Positions 1 to 7,952 of a stretch of 64,000 nucleotides of DNA are shown one piece after another; position 1 is the stretch's first letter, and every line of letters begins with the position of its first letter. The notes under the pieces were generated by a model. It worked only from the letters and a program-made list of their open reading frames with translations, was not told the origin of the DNA and searched no databases. The translations under genes were made by a program, and so were the position numbers. The stretch is from positions 22,910 to 86,909 of the forward strand of contig CAMWTP010000019.1 of the NCBI GenBank assembly GCA_947177165.1, read 5' to 3'. Source of the DNA: an uncultured Lachnospiraceae bacterium. GTDB lineage: Bacteria; Bacillota; Clostridia; Lachnospirales; Lachnospiraceae.

Positions 1-31
1 AGATTATGATAATTGTTGGAGACAACTTGTT

Positions 32-3000
32 ATGACAGCATTGCGAACAGATAATGATGATAAAATAGATATGTTACGTTACTGTATTATTGCATCATTT
101 GTCGGAAGATATGGGATTGAGCAATTTAATCAAGTACTTCATGGTCTTGTAAAGAATAAATATTCTGTAAAATCTTATACAGATTATTATGCTAGCTTGT
201 GGAAAGGGTTATCTAATGGAAGATATAGTCTTAACTTTTTAATATTAAGTCAAGCGTTGATGCAGAAAGTACCAGTTACATTTTGGAATATGTTTTACGA
301 TATTGCAATATGTAAAAATCATGTGTTTTCGACGGATGACTTTGAATTTCAAACATGGAAAGAGGTGACACGTGAAGATCAGAAATTCTATAATGAGGCA
401 CTTAATCAATACTATAACACTAGAGAAACGGTTTTTTTGAAAATTGCAGTTAGAATTCTATTAGAAAGTAATGAAAATTTAGTTCCATACTTTGAAAAAT
501 ATCTTCCGTATTGTAATAGTAGTCGAAATAAGGATTTTCTCTTTTCTACTCTAATTCAATTAATATATAGAGGGAAATACTTACAAGAAATTAGTGAATT
601 GTTAGATTCAAATTACTGGAAATGTTCAGAAATAGAGCAGAAGCTGGCTCGAATATTATTCGCATTTTGTACAAATAATGTTGATAGTTTTTTTGAGGAT
701 GTTGAACAGATATTTAATATTGCTGAAATTGAGAGTTTTCGAAAAGATTATCTCAAGTGTGTGTTAAATTATCCAGATGTTTATATTGTACAAACTATCC
801 AGGAAAGTATATATGGGAATATTTATAAATATAAACTAATGGAACAGTTGTTGCAAATAAAAAATCAAGATAAGCAATTTTATGATTCAGAGTATACTGC
901 TTTAAAAAGTATGGTTGATTCTGCCCCTGAAATTTTTGCCGATTGGAATGAAAACATAGAAGTAAAATGCTATTTACAATTTGTCATAACATTTTATAGA
1001 CAACAGCTTTATAAAAAATCAGATGATGTTGTATATATTAGAAATAGATACTGTAGAATTCTTGCTGCAAGTATGTTATTGGAAAGAGAATTTGTACATT
1101 ATAGTGATGATGATATTGTAGCATTGATGAAAAGAAATAAACATTTTACAGGAGTTTATTCTGGATATGAGAATTTTAAGAAAAGCTTGTATGAATTTAT
1201 AAATTTATGTAGCATTTCAAAAGAACTTAAGGCTGTTTTTGTTATAGGATTGATTTCAAACAAATGGAATCAATTTATTAGTCAAGGAAATGAGTATGAT
1301 AGAGAATCTCTTCAAGTAATAAACAAGATTATGAGTTATACTAATTATCGAGATTTAAATATTCAGATAATTAGTATGTTTATTATCGAAAAACAAGGAG
1401 ATTTTGCAGAAAAAGAAATTAATTATATTGAATCTTGTTCACCAAATGTGGCATTAGTTTTAAAACAGATGAAATTAATAAGAGAAAATAATATTAGTTA
1501 TTACTCTCAATGCCAAAAATTAATAACAGGTATTTGCCGTTTATATGATTCAGACAAAGCAAAACGGTCGTATGATCATCTATGTTATTATTTGAAAGTA
1601 TTTATAAATGATTTAAAAAAATATTGGGATATGTATATGACTGCACTTATGACCACAAGTTATAAAAAAACTATTATAGTTAATTTGGCTGCGGACATCA
1701 GGCGCAACAAGATTAGTGCAGAAGAAACAAAACTTTGGATGCCTGTTTTGGAGTCAATGGGTGAGTTACAAATCTATTACTATCTTTTGGCTATCAGATA
1801 TGCCATTGACAGAAACAAAAAGGAAGCGCAGTGGGCATATTTACAAGTTACATCATTTTCTGCATTGCCAAGTGAATGGAGTATTGAAAGAAATAATTTT
1901 GAAGCTTATATTTCTGGAAGACAGGAGTCTTTTTTTGTATCTAAAAACAGTTCGATTTCTATGTTGATTACTGAAAAAGAAGCTACAGATATTTTTTTCC
2001 TACATAATGTAGATTCTAATACAAAGATAAATATTTCCGATGCTATAAATGCTTATAGGGATATTGTAAAAGGTGATATTGAAGATACTATAAAATTTGA
2101 TGCATATAAAAGACTTTTTACATTTATAAGAAAACCAGATGATTTATATGAAATATACAGAGAAACTGAAGGAAGAGGAGCAGAGGAAAGGAGAAAGAGA
2201 CTTACTTATAATGAATTAGTTATAGAATATGGAAGCTTATTAATTGTTTTATCACAGGAATTTAGTATTAATCAAAAATTTGAAATATTGTCAGATATTT
2301 TTTCAGTTTATGATTTGTTAAATGATATTAACAAAGGCAAGAGCAATATTGTATATAGACTTAAAAGCGCAGAAGAAGTAGTACTTGAAACTCCAGGAAT
2401 GGATTTTAGAATTTGGATAAATAGGCAGGAGCGAATTAAAGAAATAATATTACATCCTATTATTGATTGTCTTATTTCTGTATTTGATGAATGGATGTCA
2501 TCTGTTACAAAGTGCACTTCTTTGCTAAGTTTTTGTACGACTGAGATGCAAAGACTGGAAGATTTAGAAAAATGGCGCAAGAATTGGAATTTGCCGCAAC
2601 ATTGCTCTGATTATGAAAATGCTTTTATTCATTCCATTGATGAAGAAATCAGAAGGTTAAAAAGTGGTGCAAATTTATCTATATCTGTAATTAATAATGT
2701 ATTGGAAGATCAGAGTATATTTTATCAAATAGAAAATATTGCTGACAACAGTAATTTGTCTATACTATTAAACAATACAAGCGATGAAAATGCGGCACAT
2801 TTAGAGGTGCTTATAGGAGTTAATGGGGCAGAGTTGGAAGCATATGAAGGGGCTTTTTTTAGCAATACGCTTGAATTGCGTCCAAAAGATATTTGTGGAC
2901 AAGTTTATAGGCTTCATAATCATGTTTTATCAAATTTGAAATATGGTGATAAGGTAGAGGTAATACTCAATGTTGTTGTAGGTAATAAAATTATTTGCAA

Positions 3001-5014
3001 TAATAGTAGACAGAATAAAATTTTTGATTATGTAGAGTTTACATGTGTTTTACAACCGGAGATAATTCCTGATACTAAAAAGTATGAAATTGATGTTCCT
3101 GCGTTTTCTAGAACAATCGAAGGTTTTGGAAGAAATTTAGAAAAGCAACGAATAAGGGACTATCTCGAACAACAGTTGGTTATTATTTATGGTCCATCTC
3201 GTGTTGGTAAATCATCATTGTTAAATTATGTTTCTAATCAATATGTGTTAAAGTACTCAGAAATGCATCCAGATACATCGATTATATGTACGGTTGTCGC
3301 GGATGAGCAATGCAATAAAAAGGATTATGAAATAAGTATGTTAGATGGAAAAGCATTATTTTTTGATGATGAAATTCAAATAATGGACTATTTGTTTATT
3401 ACGCCAATGAGAGTAGCATTTGCAGAGAAAAGAAATATTCAACAGAGAAAAAGATGTAAAAATGTTGGAGAAAAACTGTCAGAATCGATAAAAGGAGAAA
3501 TTAGAGAAATTTTAGATGAAGATGGAACTGTCAGAGAGAAGTATGCGGCTATTTCTCAGATCCTAGAAGAGAATAATTGTGAAGTATGGATTCTTTTTGA
3601 TGAATTTCAGGAAATGATCGGATGTTGGAAGGGTAGTTCAAATGAATTGGCAGAGTTATGTAGAGATATTAAGCATTATCAAAACAGTATAAAATTGATT
3701 TTTTGTGGATCAGATGCTCTGGTACGACTTTTTCAATGTGAAAATAATTCTGCTTGGAATGAGTTTAAAAATATAACTGCAAGCAATTGTGTGTTTGTAG
3801 GATCATTAAATGATAATGATTTTTATGAAATGATGAATGATCGTAATATCTGGAACGGACTATCGGAAAACATTCCGTGGTCAAGGGAAGCATTAGAATT
3901 GTTGTATAAGTATACTGGAGGCAATGCCATATGTGGAAAACTATTTGGAAATGAGTTGTTGGAGAAGATGAAAGCAGGGGAATTTAGGCGAAGAAATTTT
4001 ATATATCCATCGGACATCACTAAAACAGCATATGAGTTACTAAATAGCGAAATAGGAATGGTTAAAAATCTTCTTGTTCTGCATAATACAAAAAATTTGG
4101 ATGATGAAATTCCATATCTTATTTTTATAGCATATGAACTTATGAACGATAGAAATAAGTCGGATGTTTCCTTGAGAAAAATTCGTGAATTTTTTATTTC
4201 GAAGAGTCATCATGATGTGGATTTAGCAATAAAAATTCTGATAGCACGTGGAATTTTGAAAGTTAATTCTAAGAAGCAGAGATATGGTTTTACTACAATG
4301 TTTTATTATGATTTTTTTCGCAGTCAAGCAACAGACACACGAATGCAGCAACTTAGTGCTACTGAGCAACTCAGACCATTAGAAGAAAGGTCATGGCTTA
4401 GACAAATGAAAAATAGTATTTCTCAAAATACAATAGAAATTACTACAAGTAGTGCGATTGATATTATTGAGGCAATGCCAATAGAAGTAAAAATTGGGGT
4501 TCGTGAATATTATCAAAGAGAAGTTGGAACAATGCAAATTCTGAAAAACGATATTCTGTGTTGCGTTTTGAACAATTTTTATGAATATCTGGAAACATTG
4601 CGGGAACGTAGATCACATGGGAAATCAACACTCTCAAAATTTAAATTAGAAAATATAGAAATAAATAATGAATATGATATACAATTTTTATTGTTTGCAT
4701 ACTTAAAGCCATTATTTCCCAAAGAAAGATTAGAAGTGAGTGAAGATACTGGGTATGCAACTGTTAGGACTGATATTTTAATAGATAAGAATACATGTAT
4801 AGAAGTAAAATGTTCAAGGTCAAGTATGAACGAGAATGCTTTAGAAAGTCAAATAAAGGAGGATATGGTTCATTATAAACAGAAAAATATTTTTTTCTTT
4901 ATCTATGACAAGGATAAAATAGTAAGAAATCCTCCAGCTTTTAAAGAGTGTTATGAAAAAATGATGGTAGAAAAAAATATATTTGTTGTAATTCACCAAC
5001 CCAAAAAGTTATAA
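32..5014 (+). CDS. Large helical-repeat / P-loop ATPase / PD-(D/E)XK nuclease protein
   Basis: Residues 1 to about 900 are helix-rich with no recognisable enzyme motif and look like an alpha-solenoid. A short beta-rich stretch lies near 920-1010. A P-loop ATPase follows, with Walker A GPSRVGKSS (1054-1062) and Walker B ILFDEF (acidic pair D1190/E1191), then a YTGGN motif as in the archaeal-ATPase/STAND-like group. At the C-terminus D1581 and E1591-V-K1593 form a PD-(D/E)XK nuclease signature. Sensor-like repeats plus NTPase plus nuclease is a defence-type layout, but I recognise no named family. It is far more AT-rich than the genes downstream, which suggests transfer. The frame is open to the left edge of the window, so the true start may lie outside; ATG 32 has only a GGAG ten bases upstream. 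DNA targeting and an anti-phage role are inference. Confidence 0.8.
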   Translation: MTALRTDNDDKIDMLRYCIIASFVGRYGIEQFNQVLHGLVKNKYSVKSYTDYYASLWKGLSNGRYSLNFLILSQALMQKVPVTFWNMFYDIAICKNHVFSTDDFEFQTWKEVTREDQKFYNEALNQYYNTRETVFLKIAVRILLESNENLVPYFEKYLPYCNSSRNKDFLFSTLIQLIYRGKYLQEISELLDSNYWKCSEIEQKLARILFAFCTNNVDSFFEDVEQIFNIAEIESFRKDYLKCVLNYPDVYIVQTIQESIYGNIYKYKLMEQLLQIKNQDKQFYDSEYTALKSMVDSAPEIFADWNENIEVKCYLQFVITFYRQQLYKKSDDVVYIRNRYCRILAASMLLEREFVHYSDDDIVALMKRNKHFTGVYSGYENFKKSLYEFINLCSISKELKAVFVIGLISNKWNQFISQGNEYDRESLQVINKIMSYTNYRDLNIQIISMFIIEKQGDFAEKEINYIESCSPNVALVLKQMKLIRENNISYYSQCQKLITGICRLYDSDKAKRSYDHLCYYLKVFINDLKKYWDMYMTALMTTSYKKTIIVNLAADIRRNKISAEETKLWMPVLESMGELQIYYYLLAIRYAIDRNKKEAQWAYLQVTSFSALPSEWSIERNNFEAYISGRQESFFVSKNSSISMLITEKEATDIFFLHNVDSNTKINISDAINAYRDIVKGDIEDTIKFDAYKRLFTFIRKPDDLYEIYRETEGRGAEERRKRLTYNELVIEYGSLLIVLSQEFSINQKFEILSDIFSVYDLLNDINKGKSNIVYRLKSAEEVVLETPGMDFRIWINRQERIKEIILHPIIDCLISVFDEWMSSVTKCTSLLSFCTTEMQRLEDLEKWRKNWNLPQHCSDYENAFIHSIDEEIRRLKSGANLSISVINNVLEDQSIFYQIENIADNSNLSILLNNTSDENAAHLEVLIGVNGAELEAYEGAFFSNTLELRPKDICGQVYRLHNHVLSNLKYGDKVEVILNVVVGNKIICNNSRQNKIFDYVEFTCVLQPEIIPDTKKYEIDVPAFSRTIEGFGRNLEKQRIRDYLEQQLVIIYGPSRVGKSSLLNYVSNQYVLKYSEMHPDTSIICTVVADEQCNKKDYEISMLDGKALFFDDEIQIMDYLFITPMRVAFAEKRNIQQRKRCKNVGEKLSESIKGEIREILDEDGTVREKYAAISQILEENNCEVWILFDEFQEMIGCWKGSSNELAELCRDIKHYQNSIKLIFCGSDALVRLFQCENNSAWNEFKNITASNCVFVGSLNDNDFYEMMNDRNIWNGLSENIPWSREALELLYKYTGGNAICGKLFGNELLEKMKAGEFRRRNFIYPSDITKTAYELLNSEIGMVKNLLVLHNTKNLDDEIPYLIFIAYELMNDRNKSDVSLRKIREFFISKSHHDVDLAIKILIARGILKVNSKKQRYGFTTMFYYDFFRSQATDTRMQQLSATEQLRPLEERSWLRQMKNSISQNTIEITTSSAIDIIEAMPIEVKIGVREYYQREVGTMQILKNDILCCVLNNFYEYLETLRERRSHGKSTLSKFKLENIEINNEYDIQFLLFAYLKPLFPKERLEVSEDTGYATVRTDILIDKNTCIEVKCSRSSMNENALESQIKEDMVHYKQKNIFFFIYDKDKIVRNPPAFKECYEKMMVEKNIFVVIHQPKKL

Positions 5015-5120
5015 AGCAGAGCAGCCAAATATTCTTGCGTCCCGAAATCACAAATTCAGAAATTTGGAAATCAGAGTTCCGGTACTCGGAAATCATCTTA
5101 GTTGTGCTTAAGTGATAGTC

Positions 5121-5199
5121 CTTTCCACCATGGAATCTTTGTCACAGCCTTGCCGCGCCAGTGGTGTGAAGCAGCCTTTACAAAGATCCCCATGGAAAA
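5121..5199. repeat. Imperfect long inverted repeat
   Basis: The arms around CCATGGAATCTTTGT (5127-5141) and ACAAAGATCCCCATGG (5180-5195) are near-complementary, separated by about 40 bases that include GGTGTGAA. It could be a structured transcript end or an element terminus. I see no U-run and no target-site duplication. Confidence 0.4.
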
Positions 5200-5637
5200 T
5201 ATACTTTGATAACCCTAAAGTCGTATAATGTGTACTCAAAATGATATTGAAGAGACAAAAAGGTTCAAAAGTCCTTATTTTCTAAGTTTTTGTTTTGAGT
5301 ACATTCAAATAATATATACTCAAAACAGCATTGTTAAAGCCCATAAAATCGTTATCAAAAACTTTACTTTATAAAATTAAATGCTTCAAAATGCTTTTAT
5401 AGAGTTCAAATTTACAATATTATTCGAAAAACAAGATTTCCAATGAGCTTAATTGGGCTTTAATTATAAACAAGATTGTCTAAAATGCTTAAAATTGGTA
5501 TTTATAGTGCATAATCGGTCCTTTTATTTGAGTAACTATTATACAACTTTTGGGTTGATAAGCACAAGTAAGTTTTTTATATGGTGATTTCCAAGCTTCG
5601 GATAGATGTTATATTTAACTCTGGATTATTCAGTAGC

Positions 5638-5673
5638 TATCGTAAACGACAAATGTATTTGTCGTTTACGATA
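5638..5673. repeat. Perfect 17-bp inverted repeat, 2-bp centre
   Basis: TATCGTAAACGACAAAT at 5638-5654 is followed by GT and then its exact reverse complement at 5657-5673. A 2-base centre is too tight for an ordinary terminator loop and there is no U-run. An operator, a recombinase site or an element end fits better. No gene lies within 300 bases on either side. Confidence 0.7.
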
Positions 5674-5878
5674 AAATATATATAGAAAAATCAGTCAAAG
5701 TTTAAACTTGCCAATTCCATGATTAGGTAGATTATGGCTGAATTTCAGTAGGGAAGATATAAACTATACCTTAACACTGTAAAAATTTATCCAGCAAATA
5801 TGACTGAATGAATAGACTTACTACCTATTTTTTTATTATATTCGAGCTACAATCATCGAGAATCAAGTCTGACCTTTA

Positions 5879-6008
5879 CCGAAGTTGTTTTTCGCCCTTT
5901 AACTGTTTGAAAAACGGGACTTTGGCGAGTAATTACGGGCTGATTTCTGACATACCACAATAGGGTATGTGCCAATTATTCGCAAAAGTCAAGTTTAATG
6001 AATAATTT
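5879..6008 (+). repeat. ~130-bp repeat, copy A
   Basis: This stretch aligns along its length, at roughly three-quarters identity by eye, with 9180-9312 in the same orientation. Shared blocks include CCGAAGTTGTTTT, CTGTTTGAAAAACGGGA, ATAGGGTAT and AATTATTCGCAAAAG. The two copies bracket the RNA loci and the redox cassette. The repeat family is not recognised. Confidence 0.7.
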
Positions 6009-6081
6009 ATTCCTTTTCACCATATATTTTAAGAAAAGATAAAATTTATCAATAAATCTCCATAAAACAGAAATTATTTTA

Positions 6082-6110
6082 TTGACATAGAAAATGGATT
6101 TTCATATAAT
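6082..6110 (+). promoter_or_regulatory. Consensus sigma-A promoter of the structured RNA locus
   Basis: TTGACA at 6082-6087 and TATAAT at 6105-6110 are separated by exactly 17 bases, a perfect housekeeping consensus. The predicted start is near 6117, just before the first hairpin of the RNA. Such strength in front of a non-coding stretch points to a highly transcribed RNA. Confidence 0.85.
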
Positions 6111-6116
6111 ACCAGT

Positions 6117-6307
6117 AACAGAAAAGCGTACTTTTCTAGTGGACTAACACTCAAATCTGAAGTACTTGTCAATATTATGATTGACCGTTAGCGGGCAACA
6201 CGAAAACCCGATATTCTTACCAGTGTATAACTGGTTGTTGGCAGACAACACTAAAATTAGCCATAAAGAGAGAGTATGTAGCACAATGGTGTTATTGCTC
6301 TCTCTTT
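6117..6307 (+). ncRNA. Structured tandem-unit RNA, copy 1 (candidate RNA antitoxin)
   Basis: In order the sequence shows hairpin GAAAAG/CTTTTC (6121-6136), hairpin AGTG/CACT (6138-6151), conserved CTGAAGTAC (6157-6165), and then two tandem units. Unit 1 is stem GTCAA/TTGAC (6168-6185) plus CGTTAGCGGGCAACAC (6186-6201) plus GAAAA. Unit 2 is stem ACCAGT/ACTGGT (6219-6235) plus TGTTGGCAGACAACAC (6236-6251) plus TAAAA. The period is 50 bases. The transcript closes with a 10-bp stem AAAGAGAGAG/CTCTCTCTTT (6265-6274 and 6298-6307) followed by an A/U-rich run, which is terminator-like. Against copy 2, the third base pair of the first unit stem changes from C-G to T-A on both sides, which supports a real RNA helix. 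Promoter, tandem RNA units, leaky terminator and a downstream ORF is the type III toxin-antitoxin layout; that assignment is inference. Confidence 0.6.
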
Positions 6308-6329
6308 AAATTTATTTACGGGGGATTAT

Positions 6330-6443
6330 ATGAAATTTACAAAAGAGGATGCGAGAAGAAGAGTATTGAATTGTGCAAAACAATACCAGCAGAAAGGCAG
6401 TAAAGTAGAAGGAACAGGCACGATTCGAGAATTTATGCGCTGA
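6330..6443 (+). pseudogene. 37-codon ORF, apparent 5' fragment of a PBECR4-like nuclease toxin
   Basis: The ORF begins at ATG 6330 behind GGGGGATTAT, 22 bases after the terminator-like hairpin, and reads MKFTKEDARRRVLNCAKQYQ before running into an unrelated tail and a TGA at 6441. The opening resembles, from memory, the start of PBECR4-type proteins (phage Barnase-EndoU-colicin-RelE-like nuclease), which are much longer, so I read this as a fragment left after a deletion. The opening recurs in decayed form at 6637. A short functional peptide cannot be excluded. The family assignment is tentative because only the first ~22 residues match. Confidence 0.45.
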
Positions 6444-6497
6444 TTTTGGTATATAATGTGGCATAGAAATGTTTTGCATCCTAATATAAAATAGTAA

Positions 6498-6636
6498 AAG
6501 AAGAACGAGCTTTTTTAGTGGAATGACACTATAAGCTGAAGTACCTGTTAATTTTGCGATTAACCGTTGACAGACAACACTAAAATTGACCATAAAGAGA
6601 GAGTATGCAGCACAGTGGTGTCATTACTCTCTCTTT
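6498..6636 (+). ncRNA. Structured RNA, copy 2 (decayed)
   Basis: This second copy has one unit instead of two: AGTG/CACT (6517-6530), CTGAAGTAC (6536-6544), stem GTTAA/TTAAC (6547-6564), CGTTGACAGACAACAC (6565-6580), and the same 10-bp closing stem (6594-6603 and 6627-6636). The promoter has degenerated: the -35 equivalent reads GTGGCA and the -10 equivalent TATAAA, with a longer spacer. Transcription is probably weak or absent. Confidence 0.55.
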
Positions 6637-6699
6637 AAATTTACCAAAGAGGATGCAAGAAGAAGCGTATTGGGTTGTAGTGGCTTTGCCTGCTGCTGA
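6637..6699 (+). pseudogene. Second, start-less fragment of the same ORF
   Basis: Translation gives KFTKEDARRSVLGC and then a TGA at 6697-6699. The ATG and ribosome-binding site present in copy 1 are missing. The join is exactly what a deletion between two AAATTTA heptamers would leave; in copy 1 they lie at 6308-6314 and 6333-6339. It cannot be translated as it stands. Confidence 0.65.
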
Positions 6700-6719
6700 C
6701 AGTTCCGAAAATGCCAAAT

Positions 6720-6760
6720 GTGATAACATCACGGAAGGTTGTGCGGCAAATTGATATAAT
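6720..6760 (+). promoter_or_regulatory. Promoter of the redox operon with a Crp/Fnr-like dyad
   Basis: TATAAT lies at 6755-6760, with no good -35 box. The dyad GTGAT-AAC-ATCAC (6720-6732) is centred about 41 bases before the expected start, the place where Crp/Fnr-type activators contact polymerase. A Crp/Fnr-family gene sits convergently at 8364-9023. The half-site spacing is one base shorter than the classical GTGA-N6-TCAC, so the assignment is tentative. Confidence 0.4.
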
Positions 6761-6832
6761 AACATCGAAAACTGACGAAAGGAATACAATGTATGGATTA
6801 CAGCATTCCATCTTTGGAGGGAAAGATTGAAG

Positions 6833-7030
6833 ATGAAAATCAAATTAAATGCTGATACGGAAATTGTCAACACAATCAAAGAAGGACTGAAAAAGACGGG
6901 TGGCTACTGTCCCTGCCGCAGAGAGAAAACAGATGATACCAGATGTATGTGCAAGGAGTTTAAAGAGCAGATTGCCGACCCGGACTTCGAAGGCTTTTGC
7001 CATTGTATGCTCTACTATAAGCAAAAATAA
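6833..7030 (+). CDS. Ferredoxin-thioredoxin reductase catalytic-chain-like protein
   Basis: This 65-residue protein carries CPC, CMC and CHC cysteine pairs (YCPCR, RCMCKEF, GFCHCMLYY), the signature of the catalytic beta chain of ferredoxin:thioredoxin reductase. That chain holds a [4Fe-4S] cluster beside a redox-active disulfide and passes electrons from ferredoxin to thioredoxin. Spacing differs from the chloroplast enzyme (nine residues between the first two pairs and fifteen before CHC), as I recall for short clostridial versions. ATG 6833 is preferred to the in-frame TTG at 6827 because GGAGGG (6817-6822) is better placed for it. It is the first of a ferredoxin / membrane Fe-S protein / thioredoxin series, which supports a ferredoxin-to-thioredoxin relay. 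Confidence 0.8.
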   Translation: MKIKLNADTEIVNTIKEGLKKTGGYCPCRREKTDDTRCMCKEFKEQIADPDFEGFCHCMLYYKQK

Positions 7031-7092
7031 TAGTATAGACAAATGCTGTAATAAATCTAATAGACTCATTTTATAACTAGGGAGGAATGAGA

Positions 7093-7296
7093 ATGGCATC
7101 GAAACGATATGCAGCCGTAGATAAAACACTTTGTGTTGCCTGCGGTGCCTGTGAGAAGGCTTGTCCGTTAGGGGCAATACAAGTACATAAAGGATGTTTT
7201 GCAAAAGTCGCACAAGACAAATGCGTGGGATGTGGAAAGTGCGAAAAGGTCTGTCCGGCAAACAGCATCAAAATAGAAAGCAGGGAGAACATATGA
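7093..7296 (+). CDS. 2[4Fe-4S] ferredoxin
   Basis: A 67-residue protein with two classical cluster motifs, CVACGACEKACP and CVGCGKCEKVCP, the bacterial-type 8Fe ferredoxin that carries low-potential electrons in the cytoplasm. ATG 7093 is chosen over ATG 7087 because the GGAGG at 7081-7085 is seven bases from the former and only one from the latter. Its TGA overlaps the ATG of the next gene (ATGA at 7293-7296), so the two are translationally coupled. It is the natural donor for the reductase-like protein upstream and a partner for the membrane Fe-S protein downstream. Confidence 0.88.
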   Translation: MASKRYAAVDKTLCVACGACEKACPLGAIQVHKGCFAKVAQDKCVGCGKCEKVCPANSIKIESRENI

Positions 7297-7871
7297 AAGC
7301 AAAGAAAAAACATTGGTATGATTATTTATGGATATGGTCAGTTGTATATTTCACACTGGGCTTTTTCAATATTCTTTTTGCCTGGCTGGGGATGATTGAT
7401 TTCTTGTTGCCAGTCATGTTTGCGGCATTTGGCGGCAACAAGTTTTTCTGCAACCATCTTTGCGGCAGAGGACAATTATATTGTAAGCTGGGCAGCGATC
7501 TCAAATGTTCCCGAAACAGGCCTACGCCAAAATGGATGGCCTCTAAATGGTTCCGATACGGTTTTCTGATATTTTTCCTTGCCATGTTCGGAAATATGGT
7601 CTTTCAGACTTACCTTGTGGCAAGCGGTGCAGAAAGTCTGCGTGAAACAATCAAGCTGTTTTGGACATTCCGGGTTCCGTGGGGGTGGACCTATTCGGGA
7701 AGCATATTCCCTGATTGGGTGGCACAGTTCAGCTTTGGGTTCTACAGTCTGATGCTTACATCGCTTTTAATCGGTCTTATTGTAATGATTCCCTTTAAGC
7801 CGAGGACGTGGTGCGCTTTCTGCCCGATGGGAACGATGACACAGGCGATCTGCAAATTAAGGAACAGATAA
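7293..7871 (+). CDS. NapH-like membrane protein with 4Fe-4S-type cysteines
   Basis: A 192-residue protein with about four hydrophobic helices: two near residues 10-45, one near 90-115 and one near 150-175. There are two cysteine clusters, CNHLCGRGQLYC after the second helix and WCAFCPMG near the C-terminus, typical of the NapH/RdxA/CcoG-type polyferredoxin group that moves electrons across or along the membrane. The start overlaps the ferredoxin stop. It is shorter than full NapH and lacks a complete pair of CxxCxxCxxxCP motifs, so cluster content is uncertain. The context suggests it links the adjacent ferredoxin to a membrane or extracytoplasmic thiol pathway. Confidence 0.7.
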   Translation: MKAKKKHWYDYLWIWSVVYFTLGFFNILFAWLGMIDFLLPVMFAAFGGNKFFCNHLCGRGQLYCKLGSDLKCSRNRPTPKWMASKWFRYGFLIFFLAMFGNMVFQTYLVASGAESLRETIKLFWTFRVPWGWTYSGSIFPDWVAQFSFGFYSLMLTSLLIGLIVMIPFKPRTWCAFCPMGTMTQAICKLRNR

Positions 7872-7952
7872 GACAATAAGTGATAGCATTACAGAATACT
7901 AATTTCTGTTCGGTTATAATAAAGATATATTAAAATAAAGGAGGACACGAAA

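Larger units (their letters stand above)
5015..6081. other. Gene-free AT-rich stretch with dyads
   Basis: No supported gene. It holds an imperfect long stem (5121-5199), an inverted pair TGTACTCAAAA/TTTTGAGTACA (5231-5241 and 5293-5303) with a further partial copy at 5315-5326, a perfect 17-bp palindrome (5638-5673), and the first copy of a ~130-bp repeat (5879-6008). The density of repeats and lack of coding suggest an old insertion or recombination zone. Confidence 0.6.

Noticed and set aside
6312..6879. Minus-strand open frames across the RNA loci
   Set aside because: They cut across the promoter, hairpins and conserved ORF starts and differ between the two copies; no ribosome-binding sites.
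7905..7925. Strong separate promoter for trxA
   Set aside because: A TATAAT is present but no acceptable -35 element lies 16-18 bases upstream; left as a possibility in the gene entry only.
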